A stretch of 64,000 nt of DNA from Natronospira elongata. GTDB lineage: Bacteria; Pseudomonadota; Gammaproteobacteria; Natronospirales; Natronospiraceae. Of the stretch, positions 28,507 to 39,489 are shown one piece after another. The position numbers and the translations under genes were made by a program. The notes under the pieces are model-generated. The model saw only the letters and a program-made list of their open reading frames with translations. It was not told where the DNA came from and searched no databases. How positions within the stretch are numbered: position 1 is the stretch's first letter; every line of letters begins with the position of its first letter. Location: the NCBI RefSeq assembly GCF_034931365.1, contig NZ_JAYGII010000017.1, forward strand, positions 1-64,000, read 5' to 3'.

Positions 28507-29052
28507 GTGACCGACAAACGTGCCGGTACCGAGGGAACGAGGCGTCTCAGGGAGCAAGGCCCCCAAGGGACAGTCTTCATTTCCCCCGATGAGCTTCCAG
28601 AGATGGACGAGGCCGCGGATAAGGCGGCGGTGAGTCCTGATTCTCCGGCCTTGCTGGGGCTCAGCCCGCCGTTCGTGGATCAATGGTTTCAGCTTCAGGC
28701 GGAACGTACCCAAATCGGGCGCAAGGCCCATAATGACCTGGTCCTGGAAGAGCCCAGTGTGTCTTTCGAACATGCCCGGATTGTTCGCTCTGGCGGCGAT
28801 TGGCGTGTGGTCAATCTTCTCTCCACCAATGGCACCTTCGTCAACGGTGAACGGATTCACCAGTCCGCGCTCAAGCATGGAGATCGCCTGGCCTTTGGTA
28901 ATGCCGCATTCCTCTTTGCCACCAGTGAGCAGGTGGATACCACTGGCCAGTCATTCCGACCCGCCAAGAGCAGCCGGCGTCAGAAGATGATCGCGACGGG
29001 CCTCGCCTTGCTGGGTATTGCGGTGATTGTCGCAGCCCTGCTGCTTCGCTAA
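28507..29052 (+). CDS. FHA-domain membrane protein
   Basis: 181 residues starting at GTG 28507, which has AGGGGAG about seven bases upstream. A forkhead-associated domain covers about 58-137 with the phosphothreonine-binding residues in IGRKAHNDLVL, SFEHARI and STNGTFVNG. A basic stretch and a single C-terminal helix (about 159-179) anchor it in the membrane with the FHA domain in the cytoplasm. The kinase gene starts eight bases after its stop, so it is most likely a phospho-reader or scaffold for that kinase. Confidence 0.85.
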   Translation: MTDKRAGTEGTRRLREQGPQGTVFISPDELPEMDEAADKAAVSPDSPALLGLSPPFVDQWFQLQAERTQIGRKAHNDLVLEEPSVSFEHARIVRSGGDWRVVNLLSTNGTFVNGERIHQSALKHGDRLAFGNAAFLFATSEQVDTTGQSFRPAKSSRRQKMIATGLALLGIAVIVAALLLR

Positions 29053-29059
29053 AGCTGAC

Positions 29060-30721
29060 ATGGCATCGAAGTTGGGACGATACGAGCTGGGGCCGGAAAT
29101 TGGTCGTGGCAGTATGGCCGTGGTCTACCGTGCTTTTGATGAGCGCCTTCAGCGCCCCGTGGCGTTGAAAATGCTCAAGGAAGAATACGCTTCCAGCGAT
29201 CGCTATCGAAGAGAGTTCCTGTCCGAAGCCCATGCCGCCGGCAGACTTTCCCATGCCGGTATTGTGACCATCCATGATGTGGGTGAATCCGGGGGCAAGC
29301 CCTTCATGACCATGGAGCTGTTGCAGGGGGAGACCCTGCAGCAGCGGGTGGAGAGAGAGGGTCCCTTGCCGGTCAGTCATCTGCTGGACATTGGTGTGCA
29401 ACTGGCCGAAGCCCTGGACTATGCCCATCGAAACGGTGTAATCCACCGGGATGTCAAAGCAGACAATGTCATGCTTCTGGACGACGACAGCCGGGTAAAG
29501 CTGGCCGACTTTGGCATCGCCCGACTGCGTCAGGCAGGCGGCCAGGCCGCAATGGACGAGGGCGAAGTGGTGGGCACGCCCAATTACATGGCACCCGAGC
29601 AGGTTCGAGGTGAGGCCGTCGATGGGCGCAGTGATCTCTATTCCCTTGGCGTTCTGCTGTACCGCCTTTCCAGCGGTAGACTGCCTTTTGCCCGGCGTAC
29701 CACTCGCGCCACACTGGAAGCCATCCTCAAGGGCAAGTCCGCCCGCTTGCGCCCAGGGGATCCGGAAACCCCGGCCGCGCTGGTGAGTATCATCACCACC
29801 CTGATGTCTCGTCTGCCATCCGACCGCTATCAATCCGGTGCCGAACTGGCCGCGGATTTGCGCGACATCCAGGCCGAGTTGATGTCCCGGCCGGGTCGTC
29901 GCTGGCGTATTCCGCTCAGCGTCCGCTGGCCGGTTGCGCTGGGCTTGTCCGTGGCCTTGACCCTGGTCGTTGGCAGTTTTGCGGTGTATCAGCATCAGCG
30001 GGCCGCCATGACTTCCCTGGTCTTTGAGTATGGGGGCAGCATGGCCGATGTGATCGCAACCGAGTCGGCCGAAGATCTTCTGCTGGGCGATCATATTGCG
30101 CTCCAGGCCATGGTCAGCGATATGCAGCGCAATCGGCAGATGGCTTACCTGCGCCTTTCCGACCACCGGGGGGAGGTCGTGGCCAGCAGTGAGGAAGGCG
30201 AGCTGGGTGAGTCGGTGGGCGAATTGCAGCGGGGCAAGACTGAGCTTCGGGATGAGGATGGTCGGCGGGTGGCTTTCTACCGGGAAGGGGAAGCCGAGCG
30301 TTACCTGTTCGAAGCCCCCATACTTTTTCGGGACCGGGTCGTGGGTGAGCTGGCGTTGGGAATCTCCGCCCGGCCCCTGGCCAATACGCTGAGGACCAGT
30401 GTCATGGCCATGGCCGTGCTGATGCTGGCCACGTTGTTAACGGTGCTGTTGGCAGCCTATGTGCTGTCCCGTCGCTTGCGCATTCTGCTCAGGGTGCTGG
30501 GCAGTGCCATGGATCGCCTGGCTGGCGGGCACCCGGAACACCGAATTCATCTACGCCGTCGTGATGAATTCGGAGAACTCTTTGCCCGTTTCAATCTGAT
30601 GGCTGAGACGCTGGAAGCCACGCGTCAGTCGACAAGCGACTCTGATTCGCCAGCGGGACCGCCCGAGGGTGGGCGACAGTCCTTGCAAGGTCGGGAAGAT
30701 ACCCGACGAAATCCTCGCTAA
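29060..30721 (+). CDS. membrane Ser/Thr protein kinase with periplasmic sensor and HAMP domain
   Basis: 553 residues. The N-terminal Hanks-type kinase (about 8-265) has all key motifs: GRGSMAVVYRA loop, VALKML Lys, HRDVKADN catalytic loop, DFGIARL metal loop and MAPEQVRG. It is followed by a helix (about 293-312), a periplasmic region of ~130 residues (about 313-442) resembling single-Cache/PAS-like sensors, a second helix (about 443-467) and a HAMP domain (about 468-522; SRRLRILL...HRIHLRRRDEFGELFARFN). HAMP normally couples sensors to histidine kinases or cyclases, so its place at the end of a Ser/Thr kinase is unusual. Start at ATG 29060, eight bases after the FHA gene. Confidence 0.87.
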   Translation: MASKLGRYELGPEIGRGSMAVVYRAFDERLQRPVALKMLKEEYASSDRYRREFLSEAHAAGRLSHAGIVTIHDVGESGGKPFMTMELLQGETLQQRVEREGPLPVSHLLDIGVQLAEALDYAHRNGVIHRDVKADNVMLLDDDSRVKLADFGIARLRQAGGQAAMDEGEVVGTPNYMAPEQVRGEAVDGRSDLYSLGVLLYRLSSGRLPFARRTTRATLEAILKGKSARLRPGDPETPAALVSIITTLMSRLPSDRYQSGAELAADLRDIQAELMSRPGRRWRIPLSVRWPVALGLSVALTLVVGSFAVYQHQRAAMTSLVFEYGGSMADVIATESAEDLLLGDHIALQAMVSDMQRNRQMAYLRLSDHRGEVVASSEEGELGESVGELQRGKTELRDEDGRRVAFYREGEAERYLFEAPILFRDRVVGELALGISARPLANTLRTSVMAMAVLMLATLLTVLLAAYVLSRRLRILLRVLGSAMDRLAGGHPEHRIHLRRRDEFGELFARFNLMAETLEATRQSTSDSDSPAGPPEGGRQSLQGREDTRRNPR

Positions 30722-30733
30722 TCCGTGGGGGTC

Positions 30734-31792
30734 TTAGGGTTCGATGCCTTCCAGGCGATGCTGTAGCTCCACGGCCCGGGCCCGGTAGAGCTGAGCCGGC
30801 TCGAAGTCCGGGTCGATGGCCAGCAGCGTGTCCCAGAGCTCAATGGCTACCTCCAGGTCCTGGTTTCGATACCGAATAACGGCATCCCGGTGTATTTCCG
30901 GGACCACCGTTTCCTTCAGGTTCTCAAGCCCCTGCTGTGCCCCTTCATGGGTCGGCGACAGGGTCAGGGCCTCCCGAAAGGCATCAGCAGCATCAGCCGG
31001 CTTCTGATCCCGGAGGGCACGGCCTTGAGCCCAATGCCATTCCGCCCGAAGCTCATCCAACCAGGCTCGCCAATGGTCGCTTGCAGGATGGTCGCTGGCA
31101 GCGGCAATGCGTGATTCCGCGGCATCCAGTTCTCCCGTATCCAGCGCCGCCTGAATGTGGCCCTGGTGAGCCTGGCCGAGCAGCTCGGCTTCATCCAGGG
31201 CCAGGTCGGCGGCGTCTTCCTGATAGAGCGCCATCACCGCCTGCCAGTCCTCAGCTTCCAGGTATCGATACCCCTGCAGGCTGCGATCCATGCGAGCCGA
31301 TGCCTGACCCGGTCCCTCTCGGTAACTGCCGGGAATGCTCAGCTGCTGGCCGACCCGCAGGCGGGAAGGGTCCTGAATATCGTTGTAGCGGGCAAGAATG
31401 AAGAACTGCTGATGGTCACCCAGAAAACGCTGGGCCAGCACCGAGAGTGACTCCCCCGGGCGGACGGAATACTGGAAGCTCTCAGCGCCCAGATATTCCT
31501 CGGGATCGGCCTCAATCTGCCGAAGCAGGTCCTGGGCGATAGGATCATCGGGGTTGTGATCAAGCTGTCGCCGCAGCTTGTCAGCCGCTCTATCGGCCTC
31601 GCCCCGCTGCAACAGCCCCAGAACCCGGGAGGCGCTGAAGTCCTCCGCATCGGTTTCCATTTCTTCCGGCGGCGCGGGGTCGTCCCAGCGGGTCCACTCC
31701 GGTGGTTGCGCGCATGCGGAAAGCAATGCAAGCAGCATGCCCGCAAGAAGGGTAGAGGACAGTGTGCTTTGTCGGGGCAAGGGTCTGGCCAT
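30734..31792 (-). CDS. LysM and TPR lipoprotein
   Basis: 352 residues from ATG 31792, which begins a lipoprotein signal (lipobox LLSAC). A helical repeat region comes first, then a LysM peptidoglycan-binding module (about 105-153; YSVRPGESLSVLAQRFLGD, NDIQDPSRLRVGQQLSIP), then TPR-like repeats to the end. It is therefore an envelope protein that could link peptidoglycan to a partner. It converges on the kinase gene 12 bases away, so shared function is possible but not shown by operon structure. An upstream in-frame ATG at 31879 adds 29 residues without signal-peptide character and was rejected. Confidence 0.8.
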   Translation of the reverse strand: MARPLPRQSTLSSTLLAGMLLALLSACAQPPEWTRWDDPAPPEEMETDAEDFSASRVLGLLQRGEADRAADKLRRQLDHNPDDPIAQDLLRQIEADPEEYLGAESFQYSVRPGESLSVLAQRFLGDHQQFFILARYNDIQDPSRLRVGQQLSIPGSYREGPGQASARMDRSLQGYRYLEAEDWQAVMALYQEDAADLALDEAELLGQAHQGHIQAALDTGELDAAESRIAAASDHPASDHWRAWLDELRAEWHWAQGRALRDQKPADAADAFREALTLSPTHEGAQQGLENLKETVVPEIHRDAVIRYRNQDLEVAIELWDTLLAIDPDFEPAQLYRARAVELQHRLEGIEP

Positions 31793-31884
31793 GGCTGCCG
31801 AAGATATCCAAAGCAGAGGGTCTTCTCCAGTATACGCGTTTGCCGTTTCCAGTGAGCCAGATGGCCCGCTCCTCGCCACCCGGC

Positions 31885-31898
31885 TTGATCCGGGTCAA
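31885..31898. promoter_or_regulatory. predicted Fnr/FixK-type site
   Basis: TTGAT-CCGG-GTCAA, extended to a longer palindrome by flanking GGC/GCC. A GACAAT hexamer at 31921-31926 falls exactly where a class II Fnr promoter would have its -10 for the DksA-like gene starting at 31966. Confidence 0.7.
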
Positions 31899-31965
31899 GC
31901 CGGATGCTGCCGATTCGGGCGACAATTGGCTGTGGCTTTGTGAAGTAGACAGAGGAGCGAGTGCA

Positions 31966-32334
31966 ATGGTGAATGCAGACCACTTCAAGCGCCGGTTGAC
32001 GGAACGGAGAGAGGCCCTTCTGAAGGATATTCGCCGCCATCTGGAAGAAGACTCCGCCGCGCGGCAATCCGCCGGCCTGAGAGAAGTCATGGACACCAAG
32101 GATGGCTCTTTCCAGGAGGCCACGGCCACGATCCGCCAGGCCGGCTTGATGCTTGAGGCTGAAGAGCTGGAGGATATTCAGGCAGCACTTGGACGGCTGG
32201 ACCGGGGCCATTATGGTGTCTGCATTGTCTGTGAAGAGCCGATTCCCGAAAAACGCCTGGAAGCCTGGCCCACTGCCAAGCGGTGTCGGCCCTGCCAGGA
32301 GGAGCGGGAAGCGGAAAAAGCACGCGGTCGCTGA
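31966..32334 (+). CDS. DksA/TraR-family zinc finger protein
   Basis: 122 residues: an N-terminal helical hairpin (about 5-75) and a C-terminal C4 zinc finger (Cys 86, 89, 107, 110; CIVCEEPI...CRPC) ending in a basic helix. Proteins of this family bind the RNA polymerase secondary channel or act as related regulators. The coiled-coil tip lacks the DksA DxxDxA pattern in the place where I would expect it, so it is probably a DksA-like paralogue rather than DksA itself. GAGGAG lies eight bases before ATG 31966. A strong Fnr/FixK-type dyad lies upstream. tpm follows after 26 bases. Confidence 0.85.
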   Translation: MVNADHFKRRLTERREALLKDIRRHLEEDSAARQSAGLREVMDTKDGSFQEATATIRQAGLMLEAEELEDIQAALGRLDRGHYGVCIVCEEPIPEKRLEAWPTAKRCRPCQEEREAEKARGR

Positions 32335-32360
32335 ACCACTGATGGGAGGCATGGGCTGAG

Positions 32361-33017
32361 ATGGACCCTGAATTCTGGCGTGAGCGCTGGCACAGCGAGC
32401 AGATCGGTTTCCACGAGGGGCACGTTAATGCTCACCTGCGGCAATTTTGGCAGCACCTTGACGCCCGTCCCGGCGAAAAGGTGCTGGTGCCTCTGTGTGG
32501 CAAGGCCCATGACCTGGCCTGGCTACGAGACCAGGGTTGTTATGTCATCGGTGTTGAACTGAGTGACCTGGCCTGCGCGGCCTTCTTCGCCGAGCGGGGC
32601 ATTGAACCGGCGGAAAGTTCGGGGCAGCGCTTTACCTGCTACCGCCATCGGGATATCGAGCTGTGGTGCGGGGATTTCTTTGACCTGACCGCCGATGATA
32701 TAGGCCTTGTGGAGCTGGTCTACGACCGGGCAGCCTTGATTGCCCTGCCGCCTGCAATGCGCCAACGCTATGTGGACCACCTTCAAGCGATCACCGGGCC
32801 GGCGACACGCAGTCTGCTGATCACTCTGGATTATCCCGAGCAGCCGGGCTTTCAGGGCCCGCCCTTCAATGTCAGCGACCAGGAGGTCGAACAGCTCTAC
32901 TCGGCCAATCACGACATCGAGCGAATCCATCACAGCCGCCTGCGCGAGGACGATGGCCTGCGCAAGCGGGGTCTCGAGGGCGGTACCGAGAGTGTTTTCC
33001 ACTTGCGCAGGCGTTGA
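32361..33017 (+). CDS. tpm: thiopurine S-methyltransferase (TPMT)
   Basis: 218 residues, the usual TPMT length. MDPEFWRERWHSEQIGFHEG is the conserved family N-terminus; VLVPLCGKAHDLAWL is SAM motif I, VIGVELSDLACAAFF motif II, and the DRAALIALPP segment is diagnostic of bacterial Tpm. It methylates thiopurines and, in bacteria, selenite and tellurite compounds. Probably co-transcribed with the DksA-like gene and hence under the same predicted oxygen control. It is convergent with the M50 protease gene. Confidence 0.92.
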   Translation: MDPEFWRERWHSEQIGFHEGHVNAHLRQFWQHLDARPGEKVLVPLCGKAHDLAWLRDQGCYVIGVELSDLACAAFFAERGIEPAESSGQRFTCYRHRDIELWCGDFFDLTADDIGLVELVYDRAALIALPPAMRQRYVDHLQAITGPATRSLLITLDYPEQPGFQGPPFNVSDQEVEQLYSANHDIERIHHSRLREDDGLRKRGLEGGTESVFHLRRR

Positions 33018-33024
33018 TGTGGCT

Positions 33025-34155
33025 TCAACTGCCGCGTGGACGCGTGGCCAGCTGGACCTCCAGGGCGCGTAGCAGGCGGTTTCGGTCTATCCAGCCGATG
33101 ACCCGGTCGGTGTCCATGACCGGCAGTTGATTGAAGCCGGTTTCGGTCATGACAGTCAGCACCTCTTCCACGCCGGTGTCCGGCCGGACGGTGCGCAATC
33201 GATCCAGCCCGGTCATTACTCGACTCACCGGCGTATCCGGCCAGTCCGCTGGCGGGATGCGGCGAATGTCGCTCAGGGTGATCAGACCGTGGATGCTGTC
33301 CTGATTGCCCACCAGGGCCGCTCGCTCACTCCGGGGCAGGAGGTAATGATCCACCCAGTCGCGGATGCTGGTGGTCGGATCAATGGGATATAACTCAAAA
33401 TCGGCCAGGTCCCTGGCCTGGATGCCGACGAGTTGCTGGCGCAGATCGAATTGCTTGCCATGCACATCGGCCATGGTGAGCAGGAACCAGGCGATCAGAA
33501 TGATCCAGAGCCCGCCCAGCAGGTTGCCCAGAAACAGGCCATTCCAGAGGCCCACCGCGAACAGACTGTAGGCCACGACACGGCCCCCCATGACTGCCGC
33601 TCGAATGCCCTTGCGGGCATCCCCGGTGAAACGCCAGATGGCGGCGCGGAATACCCGTCCACCATCCAGGGGAAAGCCCGGGATCATGTTGAATACCGCG
33701 ACCACCAGATTGATCACGCCCAGCCAGCCGAAGGCCACCGAGGCGGGCTCCAGAAAGGGGCTGAACAGGAAGGACAGCGCCAGGAAGATTGCCGCCAGCC
33801 CGAAACTGACCAGGGGGCCGGCGATGGCGATATGAAACTCGTCCTCGGGGTTGTCGCTGTCCTTGCCCAGTTGGGCCATGCCGCCGAAGATGAACAGGGT
33901 AATGGCCTTGACCGGTATGCCACGGCGAATGGCCACTAGGCTGTGGCCCAGCTCATGGGCCAGGATGGAGGCAAAAAAGGCCAGGGCGGTGAACAGGGCG
34001 GTGAGCACCGCCGTCTGCAGGCGCCACTCCGGATAGTGGTGCATCAGCGTGGTGCTCAATGTCACCAGGATGAGCGCGAATATGACCAGCCAGCTGATGT
34101 GCACTTCCAGGCGAATACCCCGGAAATGCCCCAGCACCATCACGGTCTTGAACAT
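33025..34155 (-). CDS. site-2-type M50 metalloprotease with CBS domains
   Basis: 376 residues. An integral membrane protease core with six hydrophobic segments contains HELGH (His67, Glu68, His71) and the third ligand in PLDGG (Asp164). Two CBS domains occupy about 240-370, the architecture of archaeal and bacterial S2P-CBS proteases where CBS binding of nucleotides gates access. It follows the ACP gene after 24 bases on the same strand and may be the last gene of the acsA/E1/E2/ACP operon. Its substrate, perhaps an anti-sigma factor or small membrane protein, is unknown. Confidence 0.88.
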   Translation of the reverse strand: MFKTVMVLGHFRGIRLEVHISWLVIFALILVTLSTTLMHHYPEWRLQTAVLTALFTALAFFASILAHELGHSLVAIRRGIPVKAITLFIFGGMAQLGKDSDNPEDEFHIAIAGPLVSFGLAAIFLALSFLFSPFLEPASVAFGWLGVINLVVAVFNMIPGFPLDGGRVFRAAIWRFTGDARKGIRAAVMGGRVVAYSLFAVGLWNGLFLGNLLGGLWIILIAWFLLTMADVHGKQFDLRQQLVGIQARDLADFELYPIDPTTSIRDWVDHYLLPRSERAALVGNQDSIHGLITLSDIRRIPPADWPDTPVSRVMTGLDRLRTVRPDTGVEEVLTVMTETGFNQLPVMDTDRVIGWIDRNRLLRALEVQLATRPRGS

Positions 34156-34179
34156 GTCAAGTCTCTCTTGTGGATGCGC

Positions 34180-34425
34180 TTATTGGGATTGGCGCTCAAT
34201 ATAGTCCAGCAGTTCCCCCAGGGTCTGCATGCGGCCGTAATCCCGTTCGGGGATATCCACCTGCAGGCGCTTGTGGATGGCGATCAGCAGGTTCATGACA
34301 TCCATGGAATCCAGATCGTATTCCTCCCGCAGGATTTCCGTGTCCTTTACGCCGGCGGTGTCGATGTCGGGGGCGATATCCGAGAGTTCTTCGAGAATGG
34401 CCTGTCTGAGTGCGTCTCTGTTCAC
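34180..34425 (-). CDS. acyl carrier protein
   Basis: 81 residues with the phosphopantetheine attachment Ser in DLDSMDVMN and the acidic helix II expected of carrier proteins. It starts at GTG with GGAGGG just upstream and overlaps the E2 stop codon by four bases, so it is translationally coupled to a lipoyl acyltransferase, an uncommon pairing. It is not the housekeeping AcpP, which normally sits in a fab cluster. The proposed role is to accept or donate an acyl group connected with the E2 or acyl-CoA synthetase next to it (inference). Confidence 0.88.
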   Translation of the reverse strand: MNRDALRQAILEELSDIAPDIDTAGVKDTEILREEYDLDSMDVMNLLIAIHKRLQVDIPERDYGRMQTLGELLDYIERQSQ

Positions 34426-35615
34426 AATCCCTCCGGGTGCTGCAGCCGCTGGTCGATGTCGTTGAGAAAGCGCGCCCCCACATGGCCGTCACAGACCCGG
34501 TGATCCGCGGCCAGGCTGATGTCCACCGTGGCGTGCACGGCCAGGGCGTCGTCGATGGCGACGGGGCGGGGACGGGGCCGGCCAAAGCCGATCATGGCCA
34601 CCTGGGGCGGCTGAATCACGCCGATGACCCGGTCCACGCCACGTTCTCCCAGACTGGTCACGGTGGCCGTGCCCTGATTGAACTCGGAGCCGCGCAGACC
34701 GCCGCGCCGGGCACGCTGCACCAGGTCCTGCATGGCGGCGGTGATTTCGCCAAGGCTCATGCGGTCGGCGTGGAGAATGGCGGGGGCCACCAGGCCGCCC
34801 CCGCGCAGGTGGATGGCCAGGCCTAGGTGGATGTCGCTGGATGGCCGGAAGCCATCCGGCCCGTAGTGACCGTTCAGTTCACCGAAACGGGCCAGCGCCA
34901 GGGCGGTGGCGCGGATGAATAGGCCCGCCATCAACAGCCGCTCGGCCGGGGGGCGGTCATGATTCCAGTTCTCCAGCCATTGCTCGGCGGTGTTCAGGTC
35001 CACCTGCTGGCTGAGATAGAAATGGGGAATCTCCCGCTTGGCACGGCTCATGGTGGTGGCAATGGCGCTCCGCATGGCTTCCGGCTCAAAGCCCTGTGAT
35101 GGTGCGGCGGCCGTACGGTCGTCGGCTTGGTCCAGATCACGCACCAGGACGGCTCCATTCGGACCGCTGCCTCGGAGCCGGCTAAGCTCCAGGCCCCGCT
35201 GCCGGGCCTGGCGGCGGGCGGCGGGCGAGGCAGCAGGCCGTGACTCATGCCCGGGGCCGGGTCTGGTCGGCTGGGCGGGTTTTCGGGGCAGGTGGCTGTC
35301 ATCCGGGCCGGCCCTTTCCGGAGCCGCCTTGCGGGGCCGGGGCGCGGTGGCGGCTTCGGCGGTCTCGCCGGCCGTTTGCTCGTCGCCGTCGATCCGTGCC
35401 AGCAGCTCGCCTACCGGCACTTCGCTGCCTTCCTCCACCAGCAGTTCGCGTACCGTGCCGTCCTCGAAGACCTCGATATCCAGCACCGCCTTGGCGGTTT
35501 CCACCGCTGCCACCACCTGGCCACGCTTGACCCGGTCTCCGGGCCGGATCTTCCAGCGCACCAGCTTGCCGGATTCCATGTCCGCGCCCATGGAGGGCAT
35601 GCGAAAATCGCTCAT
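34422..35615 (-). CDS. 2-oxoacid dehydrogenase E2 (dihydrolipoamide acyltransferase)
   Basis: 397 residues: an N-terminal lipoyl domain with the attachment Lys in VETAKAVLDIEV (about 40-52), an Ala/Pro/Arg-rich linker, a short peripheral-subunit-binding domain (ARRQARQRGLELSRLRGSGPNG, only partly quoted by key residues R-A-R and G-SGPNG) and the CAT-type catalytic domain (about 170-397) ending with the active-site motif DHRVCDGHVGARFLND. The motif reads DHRVCDG where DHRxxDG is required. The gene overlaps both E1 (ATGA) and the ACP gene (GTGA). It transfers the acyl group made by E1 to CoA; a single lipoyl domain is present. Confidence 0.9.
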   Translation of the reverse strand: MSDFRMPSMGADMESGKLVRWKIRPGDRVKRGQVVAAVETAKAVLDIEVFEDGTVRELLVEEGSEVPVGELLARIDGDEQTAGETAEAATAPRPRKAAPERAGPDDSHLPRKPAQPTRPGPGHESRPAASPAARRQARQRGLELSRLRGSGPNGAVLVRDLDQADDRTAAAPSQGFEPEAMRSAIATTMSRAKREIPHFYLSQQVDLNTAEQWLENWNHDRPPAERLLMAGLFIRATALALARFGELNGHYGPDGFRPSSDIHLGLAIHLRGGGLVAPAILHADRMSLGEITAAMQDLVQRARRGGLRGSEFNQGTATVTSLGERGVDRVIGVIQPPQVAMIGFGRPRPRPVAIDDALAVHATVDISLAADHRVCDGHVGARFLNDIDQRLQHPEGL

Positions 35616-37616
35616 GCCTGTTCCCCCAGGATCCGGCGGGCGGTGGCGACGATCTTGTCCACCTGGGGCAGGGCCGATTCTTCCAGGTGACGGGGGTAGG
35701 GCATGGGCACTTCCTCGCTGCAGACCCGGGCGAGTGGCGCGTCCAGCTCCCAGAAGGCCTGTTCAGAAAGGATGGCCAGAATCTCGCCGGCCAGACTGCC
35801 GGTCAGCCAGCCTTCGTCCACCACTACGGCACGCCGGGTGCGGCTGACGGATTCGATCAGGGTGTCGCGATCCAGCGGGCGCAGGACCCGGAGATCAATC
35901 ACCTCCGCCTCGATCCCGTCCCTGGCCAGCAACTCGGCGGCTTCCAGGCTCTTGTACAGGCAGCCGCCCCAGGTGATCAGGGAAATGTCACGACCGGGTC
36001 GCCGGATCACCGCCTTGTCGATGTCCACGCCATCCGGCTGCGGGGTGAGTTCGGCGCTGTGGTTGTACAGCATCACATGCTCGAAGATCAGCACCGGGTT
36101 GGGGTCCTGCAGGGCCGACCACAGCATGTAGCGGGCATCCTCCACGGTGGCCGGGTAGAGCACCCGGATGCCGGGCACATGGGCATACCAGTTTTCCAGG
36201 CTGTGGGAGTGCTGGGCCGCCACTTGGCGACCGGCACCGGTGGCCATGCGGATTACCAGCGGTACCGGAAACTGGCCACCGGACATGTGCAGCAGGGTGG
36301 CCGCCGTGTTCACGATCTGATCCATCGCCAGCAGGCTGAAGTTGACCGTCATGATCTCCACGATCGGGCGCATGCCGCCAAGTGCTGCACCAATGCCCGC
36401 ACCGGTAAAGGCGTTCTCGGACAGGGGTGTGTCGCGTACCCGTTCCGGGCCGAAGTGCTCCAGCATGCCGCGCGTAACGGCATAACAACCGCCATAGCGG
36501 CCGATGTCCTCGCCCATGATGAAGACACGCTTGTCGTGGCTGAGTGCCTCCTCAAGCCCGCGGGCGAAGGCTTCACGCAGGCTCATTTCCGTTTCGCCTT
36601 TTTCGGCCTCGGGGGGTGGTTCAAGGCTGGCCGGGGCGGGCGCCATCACATGTTCATGCAGGTCAGTGACCGCTTCCCATTCGGAGTCTTCCGCAAAGCG
36701 AACTGCGGCCTCGACTTCTTCCGTGACTTCCCGGTCCAGACTGGCCTGCTGTTCTTCGTCAAGCAGGCCGGCCTGCTGCATCCAGTTGGCCAGGCGATCG
36801 ATGGGATCGCGTTCTTTCCATTGCGCCACTTCTTCCTGATCGCGGTAAAGCTGGGGGTCGAACATGGAGTGGGCGCGGAAGCGGTAAGTGTCACACTCGA
36901 TAAAGCGCGGCCCCTGGCCACCGCGAATCTCCTCCAGGGCAGCGCGGGCGGCGGCTTCCACCTGCACCACGCTCATGCCGTCCACCTGACGGGCCGGCAC
37001 GCCGATGGCCTCGGCCTTGCGGTGGATGGCGGTCTCGGCATGGGCCACCTCGATGGGGGTGCCCATGGCGTAATGGTTGTTCTCGCAGACGAAGAGCACG
37101 GGCAATTGCCACAGGGCGGCCAGATTGAGGCTCTCGTAGAAAGCGCCTTCGGCGGCGGCCCCATCGCCCAGGAAGCAGACCGTGGCCCGCTCGATGCCCT
37201 GCAGGCGGTCGGCCAGGGCCAGGCCCACGGCCAGCGGCAGGCCGCCGGCGACGATGGCGTTGCCACCGAAGAAGCGCCTCTCGGCATCGAACAGGTGCAT
37301 GGACCCGCCCCGGCCCAGGGAACAGCCGTCGCGCTTGCCGTACATCTCGGCCATGACCCTTTCCATGGAAATGCGATTGAGCAGGGCGTGGCCGTGTTCG
37401 CGATAGGTGGAGATGACCGCCTCGTCCGCGCGCAGATTGTGCATGACCCCGGTGCCCACCGCTTCCTCGCCAATGCAGACATGCAGGAAGCCACGAATCT
37501 TTTCCTGGGTGTACAGCTCCACGCAGCGTTCCTCGAATCGGCGAATCCGTAGCATCTGATGGAGCAGGGCGAAGGCATGTTCGCGGGACATCTTGGGCTT
37601 GTGGGCCCGGCTGATC

Positions 37617-37624
<8 letters not shown>
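35612..37624 (-). CDS. 2-oxoacid dehydrogenase E1, alpha and beta subunits fused
   Basis: 670 residues. About 1-320 matches E1 alpha: RRFEERCVELY, the thiamine diphosphate motif GDGAAAEGAFYESLNLA...NN, and RAHSMFDPQLYR. A Pro/Glu-rich linker (about 335-350) joins it to E1 beta (about 355-670): FIMGEDIGRYGG, TPLSENAFTGAGIG and a long C-terminal transketolase domain. In most bacteria these are separate genes or the unrelated AceE. Sequence blocks suit pyruvate or acetoin dehydrogenases more than branched-chain enzymes, but the substrate is not fixed by what can be seen. ATG 37624 overlaps the acsA stop by 8 bases; upstream in-frame codons lie within acsA and give non-homologous residues. Confidence 0.9.
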
Positions 37625-39359
<1,735 letters not shown>

Positions 39360-39421
39360 GAGGACACCTCCCAGGTGTCGATGTGCTGGATTCAAACTAC
39401 CCAGAGTGGAAAGGAATGTGT

Positions 39422-39435
39422 TTGATCTGGGTCAA
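39422..39435. promoter_or_regulatory. predicted Fnr/FixK-type site for acsA operon
   Basis: TTGAT-CTGG-GTCAA, centred 69 bases before the acsA start. A TAGTTT hexamer on the minus strand (39394-39399) lies at the -10 position expected for a site at -41.5. Confidence 0.7.
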
Positions 39436-39489
39436 TGGCCCTTCAATTCATGCCTTACGGGTGCCAGTTCGTTATCAGCCAGTCAGGTA

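Noticed and set aside
28871..30166. Open frame opposite the Ser/Thr kinase
   Set aside because: The kinase motifs are complete on the plus strand, and the opposite translation has no family resemblance.
35687..37552. Long open frame on the plus strand (about 620 codons)
   Set aside because: Antiparallel to the E1 fusion, whose motifs are unambiguous. The plus-strand translation has no recognisable domain and arises from GC-rich codon bias.
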